A stretch of 64,000 bases of DNA from positions 1,175,243 through 1,239,242 of the forward strand of contig CP082927.1 in the NCBI GenBank assembly GCA_023038255.1, read 5' to 3'. Origin of the DNA: Candidatus Peribacteria bacterium. Lineage in GTDB: Bacteria; Patescibacteriota; Gracilibacteria; Peribacterales; Peribacteraceae. Below the pieces are notes generated by a model, which worked only from the letters and a program-made list of their open reading frames with translations, was not told where the DNA came from and searched no databases. Below, in pieces: positions 8,417-16,062 of this stretch (the first letter of the stretch is position 1; every line of letters starts with the position of its first letter). The position numbers and the translations under genes were made by a program.

Positions 8417-8836
8417 ATGGAGCGCACACTCATCCTTTTGAAGCCGGACGCCGTCGAAAAGAAAATCTGCGGCAAAGTTATCTCCCGTTTTGAAGACGCT
8501 GGTCTCACGATCCGCGGCTGCAAGATGATCCACCTCAGCCCGGAAATCCTCCGCAATCACTACGCACACATTGCAGATAAGCCGTTCTACCCGGAAGTTG
8601 AAACCTTCATGAGCTCTAAGCCCGTGATCGCTCTCGTCCTGGAAGGAAACGACGTCATCGGCCAGATCCGCGAAATGCTCGGCGTGACCGATTCCACCAA
8701 GGCCGCTCCCGGCACCATCCGCAACGAATTCGGCGTGGATATGATGATTAACGTCGCACATGCGTCCGATGGACTGGAGGCAGCTACATCGGAGATCAAG
8801 AGATTCTTCTCAGACAGCGAGATCTTCGAGTACTAA
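8417..8836 (+). CDS. ndk: Nucleoside diphosphate kinase
   Basis: This 139-residue protein has the NDK fold signatures: TLILLKPDAV at residues 4-13, including the nucleotide-contacting Lys, and the phosphohistidine at H115. It transfers the gamma phosphate of ATP to NDPs by a ping-pong mechanism in the cytosol. The active-site context is HASDG instead of the common HGSDS, a conservative but unusual variant. The start at 8417 matches the family N-terminus. TATTCT about 10 bases upstream is the likely -10. The transcript ends in a bidirectional terminator shared with the convergent TrmB gene. Confidence 0.95.
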   Translation: MERTLILLKPDAVEKKICGKVISRFEDAGLTIRGCKMIHLSPEILRNHYAHIADKPFYPEVETFMSSKPVIALVLEGNDVIGQIREMLGVTDSTKAAPGTIRNEFGVDMMINVAHASDGLEAATSEIKRFFSDSEIFEY

Positions 8837-8853
8837 ACAATCCTTGCAACGAC

Positions 8854-8884
8854 AAAAAGGCCCTGGGAGACTGGGGCTTTTTTA
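8854..8884. terminator. Bidirectional terminator
   Basis: AAAAAGGCCC (8854-8863) and GGGGCTTTTTT (8873-8883) form a GC stem with A-run and T-run on either side, so it can stop transcription from ndk on the plus strand and from the convergent minus-strand regulator gene. Confidence 0.85.
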
Positions 8885-9673
8885 TTATTGTTTTTTCACA
8901 GGCTTCGTCGTCTTCCCATACCGCTCCGCCGCTTCATAACTCAAATCAAAAATCTGTTTCATGGCATCCGCGATTTCCTGGCTTTCGATGATGATCCCAA
9001 GTTTTTCTTTCCACGACGTGATATTGATCTTGTTATCGTAGAACTGGATCTCAGGTTCCCAATAGTATTTCTCAGCGGGGATAAGAGCGCTTTGGCGTAA
9101 TTCCTGGGCATCTCTTTTTTGCGCTTCCTGTGCTGCAGTTGTATCCGGGTGAATGGCCTTCATGGGGATATTCTTCTTCGCACGACGCTTAAAGTACGTA
9201 TTGAAATATTCCGGTTTTACCTCGAGCAAAGGATCGTACGCAGACCATGAACGTAGGCCTTCTTTGGATGTCAGTGTGTCTTCGTAGACTTTTTCCAGAC
9301 CCGCGATCCCTTCATAAAAAGTAATGCGGGGCCGATTTGTTGCCCAATGACGGGAAGATAATTCTTCGCCGTATTCACTCAGGAGTTTCAGCTGATTTTC
9401 CACTTCTTCATCGGTACGTAGCTTTTTGAATTTGAGCATGCGCTCCAGATTTTCTTTTTTCTCCGTCGCATAATACTGCGTATTCACACGCGTGGTTTTC
9501 ACCATCAATCCCTTCTTCACCAGATTATCCAGCATGCTCCGCACCGTATTACGGGGCAATTCGCACATACGGGCAATGTGAGACGCGGGCTGCGCACCCA
9601 GCTCCAGGCACTTCTGGAAAATTTTGATTTCCTTTTCCGTGAGCTGAAAGGTTTTGAGAAAGGTGCGAAGCAT
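8885..9673 (-). CDS. TrmB-like transcriptional regulator
   Basis: This 262-residue protein has an N-terminal winged helix-turn-helix domain (residues 8-70; FQLTEKEIKIFQKCLELG then ASHIARMCELPRNTVRSMLDNLVKKGLM) followed by a coiled segment and a C-terminal effector-like domain (TFYEGIAGLEKVYEDTL), as in the TrmB family. TrmB-type proteins bind DNA and sense small molecules, often sugars. The start at 9673 follows a strong promoter (TTGACG-N16-TATACT at 9721-9694); a longer frame from 9721 would begin inside the -35 and is unlikely. It is divergent from the radical SAM gene at 9846 and may regulate it, which is inference. Confidence 0.85.
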   Translation of the reverse strand: MLRTFLKTFQLTEKEIKIFQKCLELGAQPASHIARMCELPRNTVRSMLDNLVKKGLMVKTTRVNTQYYATEKKENLERMLKFKKLRTDEEVENQLKLLSEYGEELSSRHWATNRPRITFYEGIAGLEKVYEDTLTSKEGLRSWSAYDPLLEVKPEYFNTYFKRRAKKNIPMKAIHPDTTAAQEAQKRDAQELRQSALIPAEKYYWEPEIQFYDNKINITSWKEKLGIIIESQEIADAMKQIFDLSYEAAERYGKTTKPVKKQ

Positions 9674-9693
9674 AAGACTTGAAAGGAAAAAGA

Positions 9694-9721
9694 AGTATAG
9701 GTGACGAAAACTGATCGTCAA
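9694..9721 (-). promoter_or_regulatory. Promoter of the TrmB-like gene
   Basis: Read on the minus strand, TTGACG (9721-9716), a 16-base spacer and TATACT (9699-9694). It is one of the closest matches to a sigma-70 consensus in the window. The predicted leader is short, about 15 bases. Confidence 0.75.
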
Positions 9722-9845
9722 TTTAATTATGGCGAACCATTTTCGTCAGGAGGTGTTTTTGGCTTTTGGCTCAAAAGTAATCTATTTATTACCTATTCCT
9801 TTAATAGACAGATACCAATAATTATTTCAATTTAGAGTTTATGTC
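9722..9845. other. AT-rich divergent intergenic region
   Basis: About 120 bases, clearly richer in A and T than the surrounding genes, lie between the regulator promoter and the radical SAM start. TAGAGT lies 7 bases before the ATG at 9846 and is the likely -10. GGCTTTTGGCTC near 9762 belongs to the AGCTTTT word family. Operators for the adjacent regulator would be expected here, but no clear palindrome was recognised. Confidence 0.4.
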
Positions 9846-11216
9846 ATGTCTATACATGCACCCAGTGTCGTTCTTGCCCAGCCGCAGGCTCCGTATGGAC
9901 CACATATTATGACGCCCGGACCTCTCTGGGTGGCAGGCGCGCAGTTACTGCAAGCAAAACCGGATATGGACCTAACATTCCAGGACGAAAACCTGCGTCC
10001 GCTCCAGGCAGACAATGCAGACATTGTGGGGTTCAATGCACTAGGTGCTCCTAATTTTCCGGAAATCATCAGACTGCTTGGCACACTGCGATCCGATCAG
10101 ATGCGGGTATTGGGTGGACAGGTCATCAATGCACTAAGTAACGAAACCCGCGACCAAATCTTCGGTACGAATATTCTCTACGGCAATAATCTGCTGGAAC
10201 TATGCACGGCATTGCAGATTGATATCCGCACACTCCCCGCTCCGGAAAAGACATCACTGATCCCTGTGTATGAACACATTGCAGATGAAGATTTGCGATC
10301 ATATGTAACGCTAACAGTAGACGGGAAGCTTTTGCCTAAAGAGATCGCATTTTACCTATCACAAGGCTGCGGCTTTAACTGCAATTTTTGTGCTGCAGTG
10401 AAAAATACAAAAGAGCGATATCGGGAAACGGACGTAATAGAAAAAGATCTGCGGTATCTGATGACAAAAGCAAAAGGCTTTGGAGTGGAGCGACTGGAAA
10501 TGTATATCAGCAATCTGGACCTCTTTCAGACGCCAGCCAAATTAAAAGAATTTGCAGAGACAGTGGAGAAACTTAAAGCGGAATCGCCGGGCTTTACTTT
10601 CGGCATGCGCGGACTCGCGACCACAACGGCATTCACTCATTGCCGTACTTCTCATCCGGATATTCTGGAAGCCATTCAAAAGGCAGGTTTGCATACGCTT
10701 GGGTTTGGTATTGATGGAACGGAAGCTACATGGGCACTGATGAATAAAAAACACAATCAGGAGACCAATACGATGCCGGCAATTTTGGCCTGTATGGAAC
10801 ATGGGATTACACCCGAAGTCCTGATGGTTATTGGTCATCAGGAAGAAACGGAAAAAGACATGATGGCCGCATATCAAATCACCAAAAAGCTGTCAGAAGA
10901 AAATGGTGCAATCTCTCGCCCGCATGTGTGGAAACCGCTCCCGGGAAGTGATTTTTGGAAAGAGTATTCCCGGGGGAAAATTATGGATCTTCTCGTGAAA
11001 CATCCGGATGCATTTACGGCATTCGATGTTCTCGCTGCACCATCACCAGTGAGTCATGCAGATGAAGATATCCGACGCACCGTATCGGCATATAATGAAC
11101 GTTATCTAGCACTTCCCAGTAACAGAACGGCATCTATCCGACCACTTGGATGGTGGCTTTCAGAAGAACAGGTACTGGAAAATAAGGCATGGAATCATGG
11201 CAAATGCGATCGCTGA
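9846..11216 (+). CDS. B12-binding-type radical SAM protein
   Basis: This 456-residue protein has an N-terminal Rossmann-like region resembling the cobalamin-binding domain of class B radical SAM enzymes (residues 1-130) and a radical SAM core with the cluster motif CGFNCNFC at residues 175-182 (C175, C179, C182). Later segments (MYISNLDLF, GFGIDGTEATW, VLMVIGHQEET) match the barrel. The typical cobalamin-binding motif is not clear, so cofactor use is uncertain. The substrate cannot be told. The gene is more AT-rich than its neighbours and faces a TrmB-like regulator, so acquisition with its regulator is possible. Confidence 0.85.
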   Translation: MSIHAPSVVLAQPQAPYGPHIMTPGPLWVAGAQLLQAKPDMDLTFQDENLRPLQADNADIVGFNALGAPNFPEIIRLLGTLRSDQMRVLGGQVINALSNETRDQIFGTNILYGNNLLELCTALQIDIRTLPAPEKTSLIPVYEHIADEDLRSYVTLTVDGKLLPKEIAFYLSQGCGFNCNFCAAVKNTKERYRETDVIEKDLRYLMTKAKGFGVERLEMYISNLDLFQTPAKLKEFAETVEKLKAESPGFTFGMRGLATTTAFTHCRTSHPDILEAIQKAGLHTLGFGIDGTEATWALMNKKHNQETNTMPAILACMEHGITPEVLMVIGHQEETEKDMMAAYQITKKLSEENGAISRPHVWKPLPGSDFWKEYSRGKIMDLLVKHPDAFTAFDVLAAPSPVSHADEDIRRTVSAYNERYLALPSNRTASIRPLGWWLSEEQVLENKAWNHGKCDR

Positions 11217-11217
11217 T

Positions 11218-11775
11218 TCAGGCATGATCCTGACACCCGCACTCCCCGCCCCCGCAATCACAAGCATCTTTCCCCTGGCAGCAGCTTTTCTTTTTCTGCA
11301 GATCCTCCGGCAGATCCAATTTGAATCGACCCTCACGGAAATCCACTGTCGCGCCACCGATGCTGAATAAGGTGATGGGTGATGCGAAGAGAGAAATACC
11401 CGGAACATCCGCGCAATCAAATGTCTTATCTGTTGATGCGGCTTTTTCGAGAAGCTCCATCGAGAAGCCACCATTTTCGTCGAGCCCGACATTCAGTCCC
11501 CACCCCGCTTTCCCCTCCGCCTCCAGAATCGTTTTCAGCTGAAGGGCCGCCTCTTTGGTAAGCGTCAGTGTCTGCGGGCGCTCCGGCTTATCGTCAATCA
11601 TCACATTCAGATCGGTCACAAGATCATTTAAATCTTCGGAAGAAAACCCATGCGACATGCATCCTTCCTCCAGCGTTTCATACGCATTTGCGCTGCAGCT
11701 GAAGCAGCTCAGTCCATATTGAGCCAAAAGTCCTGCACTGTCTGGCAGCAATGCTAAAATTTCCGCAACCCGCAT
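11218..11775 (-). CDS. DUF1858-IscA/HesB fusion protein with Cys-rich tail
   Basis: The 185-residue protein starts with a DUF1858-like redox domain (residues 1-55; LLAQYGLSCFSCSANAYE with a C-x-x-C), followed by an IscA/HesB-type Fe-S carrier domain (LTLTKEAALQLKTILEA to RFKLDLPEDL), and ends in a Cys-rich tail (KSCCQGKDACDC then GGGECGCQDHA). The first conserved cysteine of classical IscA is absent (GGFSMEL instead of a CSG context), so metal binding may have moved to the tail. A role in Fe-S assembly or metal trafficking is inferred. The start at 11775 is preferred over 11892, whose extra 39 codons translate intergenic repeat. Confidence 0.75.
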   Translation of the reverse strand: MRVAEILALLPDSAGLLAQYGLSCFSCSANAYETLEEGCMSHGFSSEDLNDLVTDLNVMIDDKPERPQTLTLTKEAALQLKTILEAEGKAGWGLNVGLDENGGFSMELLEKAASTDKTFDCADVPGISLFASPITLFSIGGATVDFREGRFKLDLPEDLQKKKSCCQGKDACDCGGGECGCQDHA

Positions 11776-11798
11776 CGTCCGGTAAATAACCGGCCTCC

Positions 11799-11821
11799 CG
11801 GTGACCGGTGACCGGTGACCG
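11799..11821. repeat. GGTGACC tandem repeat
   Basis: The unit CGGTGAC occurs three times in direct tandem in the divergent spacer upstream of the DUF1858-IscA gene. The related GGTGACCGGTTATG string at 40877 links it to the intergenic word arrays. Confidence 0.7.
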
Positions 11822-11905
11822 ATATTCTCATCAGACTTTTTATTCTCCAGAATTTTCTTCCCGGCCACTGGTTTTCCTCTAGTTGCTGACATATGCTCAT
11901 TCTAC

Positions 11906-13171
11906 ATGAAGTCCACACGTTTCTCCGTCATTATTCTCCCGATTCTTACCCTTTTTGTGGGGTGGCAGCTGGGGCTGAATACGACCATTATCAAAGGTGA
12001 ATCGCCGGACCTGGGCACATCTTCCCAGACAGGCAGCGGCACCGTCCGGTCAAATCCCGAAAAAGAAGCGGATATCTCGCTGCTTTGGACGACGTGGAAA
12101 CTACTGATGACACACTACGTGCATCCGGAGGAACTCATCACACAGAAAATGGTGCAGGGCGCCGTCCGCGGCATGGTCGCTGCTGTTGGCGATCCCTACA
12201 CGCTCTACATGACCCCGAAGGAAAACACGGAATTCCACGACATGCTCGACGGACATCTGCAGGGTATCGGTGCGGAGCTGTCTTTGACGGATGGCATTGT
12301 CGTCATTCAGAACGTCATCAAAGAATCACCTGCCGAAAAAGCGGGCCTGCTTCCGGAAGACAAAATTGCGACCATTGATGGAAAGACCTACGAAAACATG
12401 ACGCTGGATCAGATTGTCGGCAAGATCCGCGGCCAGAAAGGAACATCGGTCACGCTCACCATTATCCGCGCTGGCGAAGATGCACCGCTGACCTTCACGC
12501 TTATCCGTGACGACATCCGCGTGCCGAGTACCGAATATGAAACGAAGCAGACAGCAGCAGGAACAGTCGGGCTCCTGACCATCAATGAATTCGGAACCGA
12601 TACCGTGCGCGAGATCCGCACCATTCTGAATGGCCTGGATCAGAACACCATCAAGAGCCTGATTATTGATCTGCGCTATAACGGCGGCGGCTATCTGGAT
12701 GGAGCGGTGAGCTTGTCGTCCATGTTCCTGAAAGAAGGAAACGTGGTGACCGTTGCAGGACGTGATGACGACAATGAAGTGCACGCTGTGAATGGCAAGC
12801 CCATCTTGCCGACCATCCCGCTGGTCGTACTGATCAATCAGGGCAGCGCGAGCGCATCGGAAATTTTTGCAGGCGCCATGAAAGATCACGGCCGCGCAAC
12901 CATTATCGGCATGCAGAGCTTTGGAAAGGGAACGGTGCAGGAAATTCTTGATCTCCCGGGAGGAGGCAGTCTCCGCGTCACGATTGCCCGCTGGCTGACT
13001 CCAAACGGCACAGACCTGGGCAAAGTCGGCATCACCCCGGACATTGTCGTCGACCGTTCCATCGAACAGATCCGCGCTAAGCAAGATCCGCAGCTCGACG
13101 CAGCGCTGGAATTCCTGGCGACCGGAAAAGTAGTAAAGGTAAAGACGGGAACGGGCTCCACTTCGAACTAA
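11906..13171 (+). CDS. ctpA: C-terminal processing peptidase (S41 family) with PDZ domain
   Basis: This 421-residue protein has an N-terminal signal anchor (residues 5-24), a PDZ domain (about 115-195; GIGAELSLTDG then SPAEKAGLLPEDKI) and the S41 protease core. The catalytic motif GSASASE lies at residues 313-319, and the general-base Lys is in SFGKGTVQ about 22-25 residues later. It cleaves exported proteins near their C-termini on the outer face of the membrane. TATGCT sits 8 bases before the ATG, so the mRNA is probably leaderless. Length is typical. Confidence 0.95.
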   Translation: MKSTRFSVIILPILTLFVGWQLGLNTTIIKGESPDLGTSSQTGSGTVRSNPEKEADISLLWTTWKLLMTHYVHPEELITQKMVQGAVRGMVAAVGDPYTLYMTPKENTEFHDMLDGHLQGIGAELSLTDGIVVIQNVIKESPAEKAGLLPEDKIATIDGKTYENMTLDQIVGKIRGQKGTSVTLTIIRAGEDAPLTFTLIRDDIRVPSTEYETKQTAAGTVGLLTINEFGTDTVREIRTILNGLDQNTIKSLIIDLRYNGGGYLDGAVSLSSMFLKEGNVVTVAGRDDDNEVHAVNGKPILPTIPLVVLINQGSASASEIFAGAMKDHGRATIIGMQSFGKGTVQEILDLPGGGSLRVTIARWLTPNGTDLGKVGITPDIVVDRSIEQIRAKQDPQLDAALEFLATGKVVKVKTGTGSTSN

Positions 13172-13255
13172 TCATCTTTTACAGATGATCGAATCTCTTA
13201 AGCGCACCCTTTCTTTCATGACCCCATTACCCATAACCAATAACCCATAACCTCT
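13171..13255. repeat. Hairpin and ATAACC word array after ctpA
   Basis: ATCATCT (13171-13177) and AGATGAT (13183-13189) form a small stem at the ctpA stop. Downstream, the array from 13229 (CCCATTACCCATAACC then AATAACCCATAACC) is a single-armed member of the ATAACCC family. The preceding AATCTCTT...ATGACCCCAT is shared with the array at 17155-17177. Confidence 0.55.
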
Positions 13256-13323
13256 CCATCAAACAGACACAACAATCTCCCATCCTGTAGCTTTGAAGGA
13301 AGACGAACTCTATACTAGCACCC

Positions 13324-13992
13324 GTGCTCCGCCTCCCTGCCAACCTCGAGCGTCGTCTCGCTGAGCTCTTCCCGAAAATCCGGGAACGCGAGAAGTTTGT
13401 CTCTGATCTTTTGGAAGAGGCACTAACAGGCCGTGAACCCATGGATGAAAACCCAGAAATGATCGGCGGAACGCTCCACCTTTTTTCTGATGGAGGCTCG
13501 CGCGGCAATCCCGGACAAGCCGCCATCGCTGCCATCCTCGAAGATCCGACGCACGGGAAAGTACTGGAAGACTACAAGGAGAGAATCGGCATTGAGACCA
13601 ATAACGTGGCTGAGTACAGAGGACTGATTGAAGGACTCAAGATGGCAAAGAAGTATCAGCCCAATCGCCTCATCTGCCACCTGGATTCTGAATTGGTCGT
13701 GCGGCAGTTAAACGGCCAATACCAGGTAAAAATGCCGACGCTCAAAGTATACTTTGATGAAGTACAGGCGCTGGCCGCCGAATTGCCGGACGTGGTCTTC
13801 ACCCATATTCCGCGTGAGGATAACCACCGCGCGGATGCCCTCGTGAACAAAGCGCTCGACGAAATGCCGGCTCCTGTGCACCCTCTGCAGACTCCCCCGA
13901 TGCAACGAACCCTGTTCCCGTCACCGTCAAACCAGAGTCAGAGACCGGGTGACGCGTATAGAAGCGGACTCAGGCCGCCATCGCGATACTGA
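13324..13992 (+). CDS. RNase HI-like ribonuclease
   Basis: This 222-residue protein has an RNase H domain from about residue 48. The active-site acids are visible in order: the Asp of FSDGGSRGNPG, the Glu of VAEYRGL, the Asp of CHLDSELVV and the final Asp of REDNHRADAL. It cleaves the RNA of RNA-DNA hybrids. The N-terminal 45 residues (ELFPKIREREKFVSDLLEEA) form a helical extension unlike the usual hybrid-binding domain. The C-terminal 45 residues are Pro/Ser-rich and look disordered. Translation starts at GTG with TATACT 7 bases before it (13311-13316), an example of leaderless layout. Confidence 0.88.
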   Translation: MLRLPANLERRLAELFPKIREREKFVSDLLEEALTGREPMDENPEMIGGTLHLFSDGGSRGNPGQAAIAAILEDPTHGKVLEDYKERIGIETNNVAEYRGLIEGLKMAKKYQPNRLICHLDSELVVRQLNGQYQVKMPTLKVYFDEVQALAAELPDVVFTHIPREDNHRADALVNKALDEMPAPVHPLQTPPMQRTLFPSPSNQSQRPGDAYRSGLRPPSRY

Positions 13993-14009
13993 AAACATCA
14001 AAAAATCCC

Positions 14010-14045
14010 CTTCGAATTTCGCATTTTGAGTTTCGCATTTTTCCT
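14010..14045. repeat. TTTCGCATTT short-word array
   Basis: CGAATTTCGCATTTTGAG followed by TTTCGCATTTTTCC lies between the RNase H and VanW genes. It is another intergenic array of near-repeated short words with a different sequence from the ATAACC family. Confidence 0.5.
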
Positions 14046-14065
14046 CAGACTGTCACAATATCCGC

Positions 14066-15349
14066 GTGTTTCCCCGTCCTCTCCTCGGAATCATCGGCAT
14101 CGTCGGAATCCTCGGAATCTTCCCGTCATCCGCAGAAGCCGCAGTGCTGAATCTGACGTATCATCACAAACACTTCCTCTTTACCGTGACTGCCGGCCGT
14201 CAGGCTGCATGGACCGCACCGCAGGAAGTGTGGACATATAACGGAAAGCCCGTGACCCCGCCTCAGGAATTACGTGCTGATGGAGATAGTGCGCCGTCCA
14301 TCCCCCCAGGATTCCAGAAAAAAACAGAGGCAACGTATAACCGGGCGGCCATTCTGCAGACACTGCAGCAGGTTGTTGCAGCGAACCTCAACCGCGAGCC
14401 GGGAAAAGTGACCATCAGCAAATCCGCCAGTGGCACTATTGTCTTTGATGGCGTCGGATTTCCGGGAGTGAAAGTGGATCTGGATGCAGCAGTCGATATG
14501 ACGATCGAAGCGCTCAAAACCGGAACCGTACATATTATTCTGCCGGTCACGGAAACACAGCCAGCCGTGACGGTGACTGATCCGGAACTGGAGGCGCAGG
14601 GCGTGAAGGAGCTCGTGACTGTCGGGGAATCGGACTTCAGTAATTCCCCGAATAACCGCCGGCACAATATTGCGGTGGGACTCAGTAAATTCCAGGGGCA
14701 TCTCATCCCGAAAGACTCCGTTTTTTCTTTCAACGAAACACTCGGTCCGGTGGATGGATCGACGGGGTACCTGCGTGAGCTTGTGATCAAAGGCGACCAG
14801 ACTGTGCCTGATTATGGCGGAGGCCTCTGCCAGGTAAGTTCGACTGCGTACCGCGGCATCTGGGAATACGGCTTCCCCATCGTGCAGCGCAGAAACCACA
14901 GCTACATGGTGAACCACTATCTGCCGCAGGGAACAGACGCAACAGTGTATCCAGGTGTCATCGACATGCGGTTTAAAAATGATTCTCCGGGCGCTCTCGT
15001 GATGCAGACCTATGCCGAAAACGACCGTGCATATTTCCTCTACTACGGCACAAAAGATGATCGCAAAGCAGACGTTCTTGGTCCCTTCATCTGGGATCAG
15101 CGTTCTCCTCCTCCCGATAAAACCCAGCTCACGCTCGACCTCAAGCCCGGTGAGCGCAAAAAAGTCGGCGAACGTGTCTCCGGTGCCCGCGTCGCGTGGT
15201 TCCGCACAGTGGAACAGAATGATAAAGAGACCACCGAGGGTACCTACTCAGTCTACTCCGCCCGTCCGCTCTTCTACCTGGTCGGCACAGACAAGCTCCC
15301 TGTAACCGGGACGGGTGGCGCCCTCCCGGATGTCTTCTTGGATGAATAA
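14066..15349 (+). CDS. VanW family exported protein
   Basis: This 427-residue protein has a signal peptide (residues 1-25, cleavage near SSAEAA), a peptidoglycan-binding-4-like region (about 80-185) and a VanW domain (about 205-340; FSFNETLGPVDGSTGY, YGGGLCQVSSTAYRG). The C-terminal part resembles a G5-like beta domain (LKPGERKKVGERVSG) and ends in a Thr/Gly-rich tail. VanW proteins occur in cell-wall and vancomycin-resistance contexts but their activity is unknown. It is probably cell-surface exposed. The GTG start at 14066 is preceded by CACAAT 6 bases upstream. Confidence 0.88.
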   Translation: MFPRPLLGIIGIVGILGIFPSSAEAAVLNLTYHHKHFLFTVTAGRQAAWTAPQEVWTYNGKPVTPPQELRADGDSAPSIPPGFQKKTEATYNRAAILQTLQQVVAANLNREPGKVTISKSASGTIVFDGVGFPGVKVDLDAAVDMTIEALKTGTVHIILPVTETQPAVTVTDPELEAQGVKELVTVGESDFSNSPNNRRHNIAVGLSKFQGHLIPKDSVFSFNETLGPVDGSTGYLRELVIKGDQTVPDYGGGLCQVSSTAYRGIWEYGFPIVQRRNHSYMVNHYLPQGTDATVYPGVIDMRFKNDSPGALVMQTYAENDRAYFLYYGTKDDRKADVLGPFIWDQRSPPPDKTQLTLDLKPGERKKVGERVSGARVAWFRTVEQNDKETTEGTYSVYSARPLFYLVGTDKLPVTGTGGALPDVFLDE

Positions 15350-15397
15350 AACTCCTCGTACTCTTCGTCATCTTCGTACTCCTCGTCTTCCTCTCAA
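15350..15397. repeat. CTCCTCGTACTCTTCGTC short-word array
   Basis: Near-repeats of CTCGTACTC and CTTCGTC fill the gap between the convergent VanW and recO genes. No T-run terminator is visible. It is an independent word family with the same habit as the ATAACC arrays. Confidence 0.5.
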
Positions 15398-16039
15398 CTA
15401 CATTTCCGCCGCCACCTCACTAGCTTTCAACGGCCTATTCGTCTGATCCGTCACAATCAACGACACGAAGTGGTCCATTATCCCCATCGGGTGAGAGAGT
15501 CGGCAGAGCGTATTGAGCGACGATGTTTTTGTCGCTGTTTCCACAAAAATCTGGGCATCTTCCGGGAGCGACCCAAACCGCGGATCCTGATGACTGGAGG
15601 GGAGGAGCCCCAGCAAAAAAAGGAGGCGGATGCTGAATGCTGAAAGAGGATCGCAGTCATCGGACGGCGCGAGCGCCATGAACTGCAGCAGAAGATCGAA
15701 CACGCGTGGCAGCGGTTCATCATCATCTGTAAGCGCGAGTAGTAATTCTATCCCCCGCTCGAGGCGCATGAAGGTGGAGAACGTCGAAAGATCAATACTG
15801 ATGTTTGTCATCGGAACCGCACCGGTGATCACGCTGCCATGATCGCTGACTGCCAGCTGGAGTGACACATGCCGGAATGGTAAGACTGTTCCCCCGAGCC
15901 TGCTCGTCGTTTTCCGAACACCCTTCGCCCGCGCCGCCATGCGTCCGCGCTCTTTTGTAAACAGAATACAGAAACGGTCGGCATCACCGATATCGACGGT
16001 GCGGAGAATGACTGCATCGACAGTGAGCGTTCGGGACAT
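15398..16039 (-). CDS. recO: DNA repair protein RecO
   Basis: This 213-residue protein has the RecO N-terminal OB domain (residues 1-80; DAVILRTVDIGDADRFCILFTKERGR) and the helical C-terminal domain. It acts with RecR and RecF to load RecA on gapped DNA. The protein is shorter than typical RecO (about 240-250), and the four-cysteine zinc finger of many RecO proteins is absent. TACAAT lies 6 bases before the ATG, so the mRNA is predicted to be leaderless. recR is not in the window. Confidence 0.88.
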   Translation of the reverse strand: MSRTLTVDAVILRTVDIGDADRFCILFTKERGRMAARAKGVRKTTSRLGGTVLPFRHVSLQLAVSDHGSVITGAVPMTNISIDLSTFSTFMRLERGIELLLALTDDDEPLPRVFDLLLQFMALAPSDDCDPLSAFSIRLLFLLGLLPSSHQDPRFGSLPEDAQIFVETATKTSSLNTLCRLSHPMGIMDHFVSLIVTDQTNRPLKASEVAAEM

Positions 16040-16062
16040 GCGATGATTGTACGGCCAGGGGC

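Noticed and set aside
11776..11892. The 39-codon N-terminal extension of the DUF1858-IscA gene
   Set aside because: It translates the GGTGACC tandem repeat and AT-rich spacer; the DUF1858 domain begins directly after the ATG at 11775.
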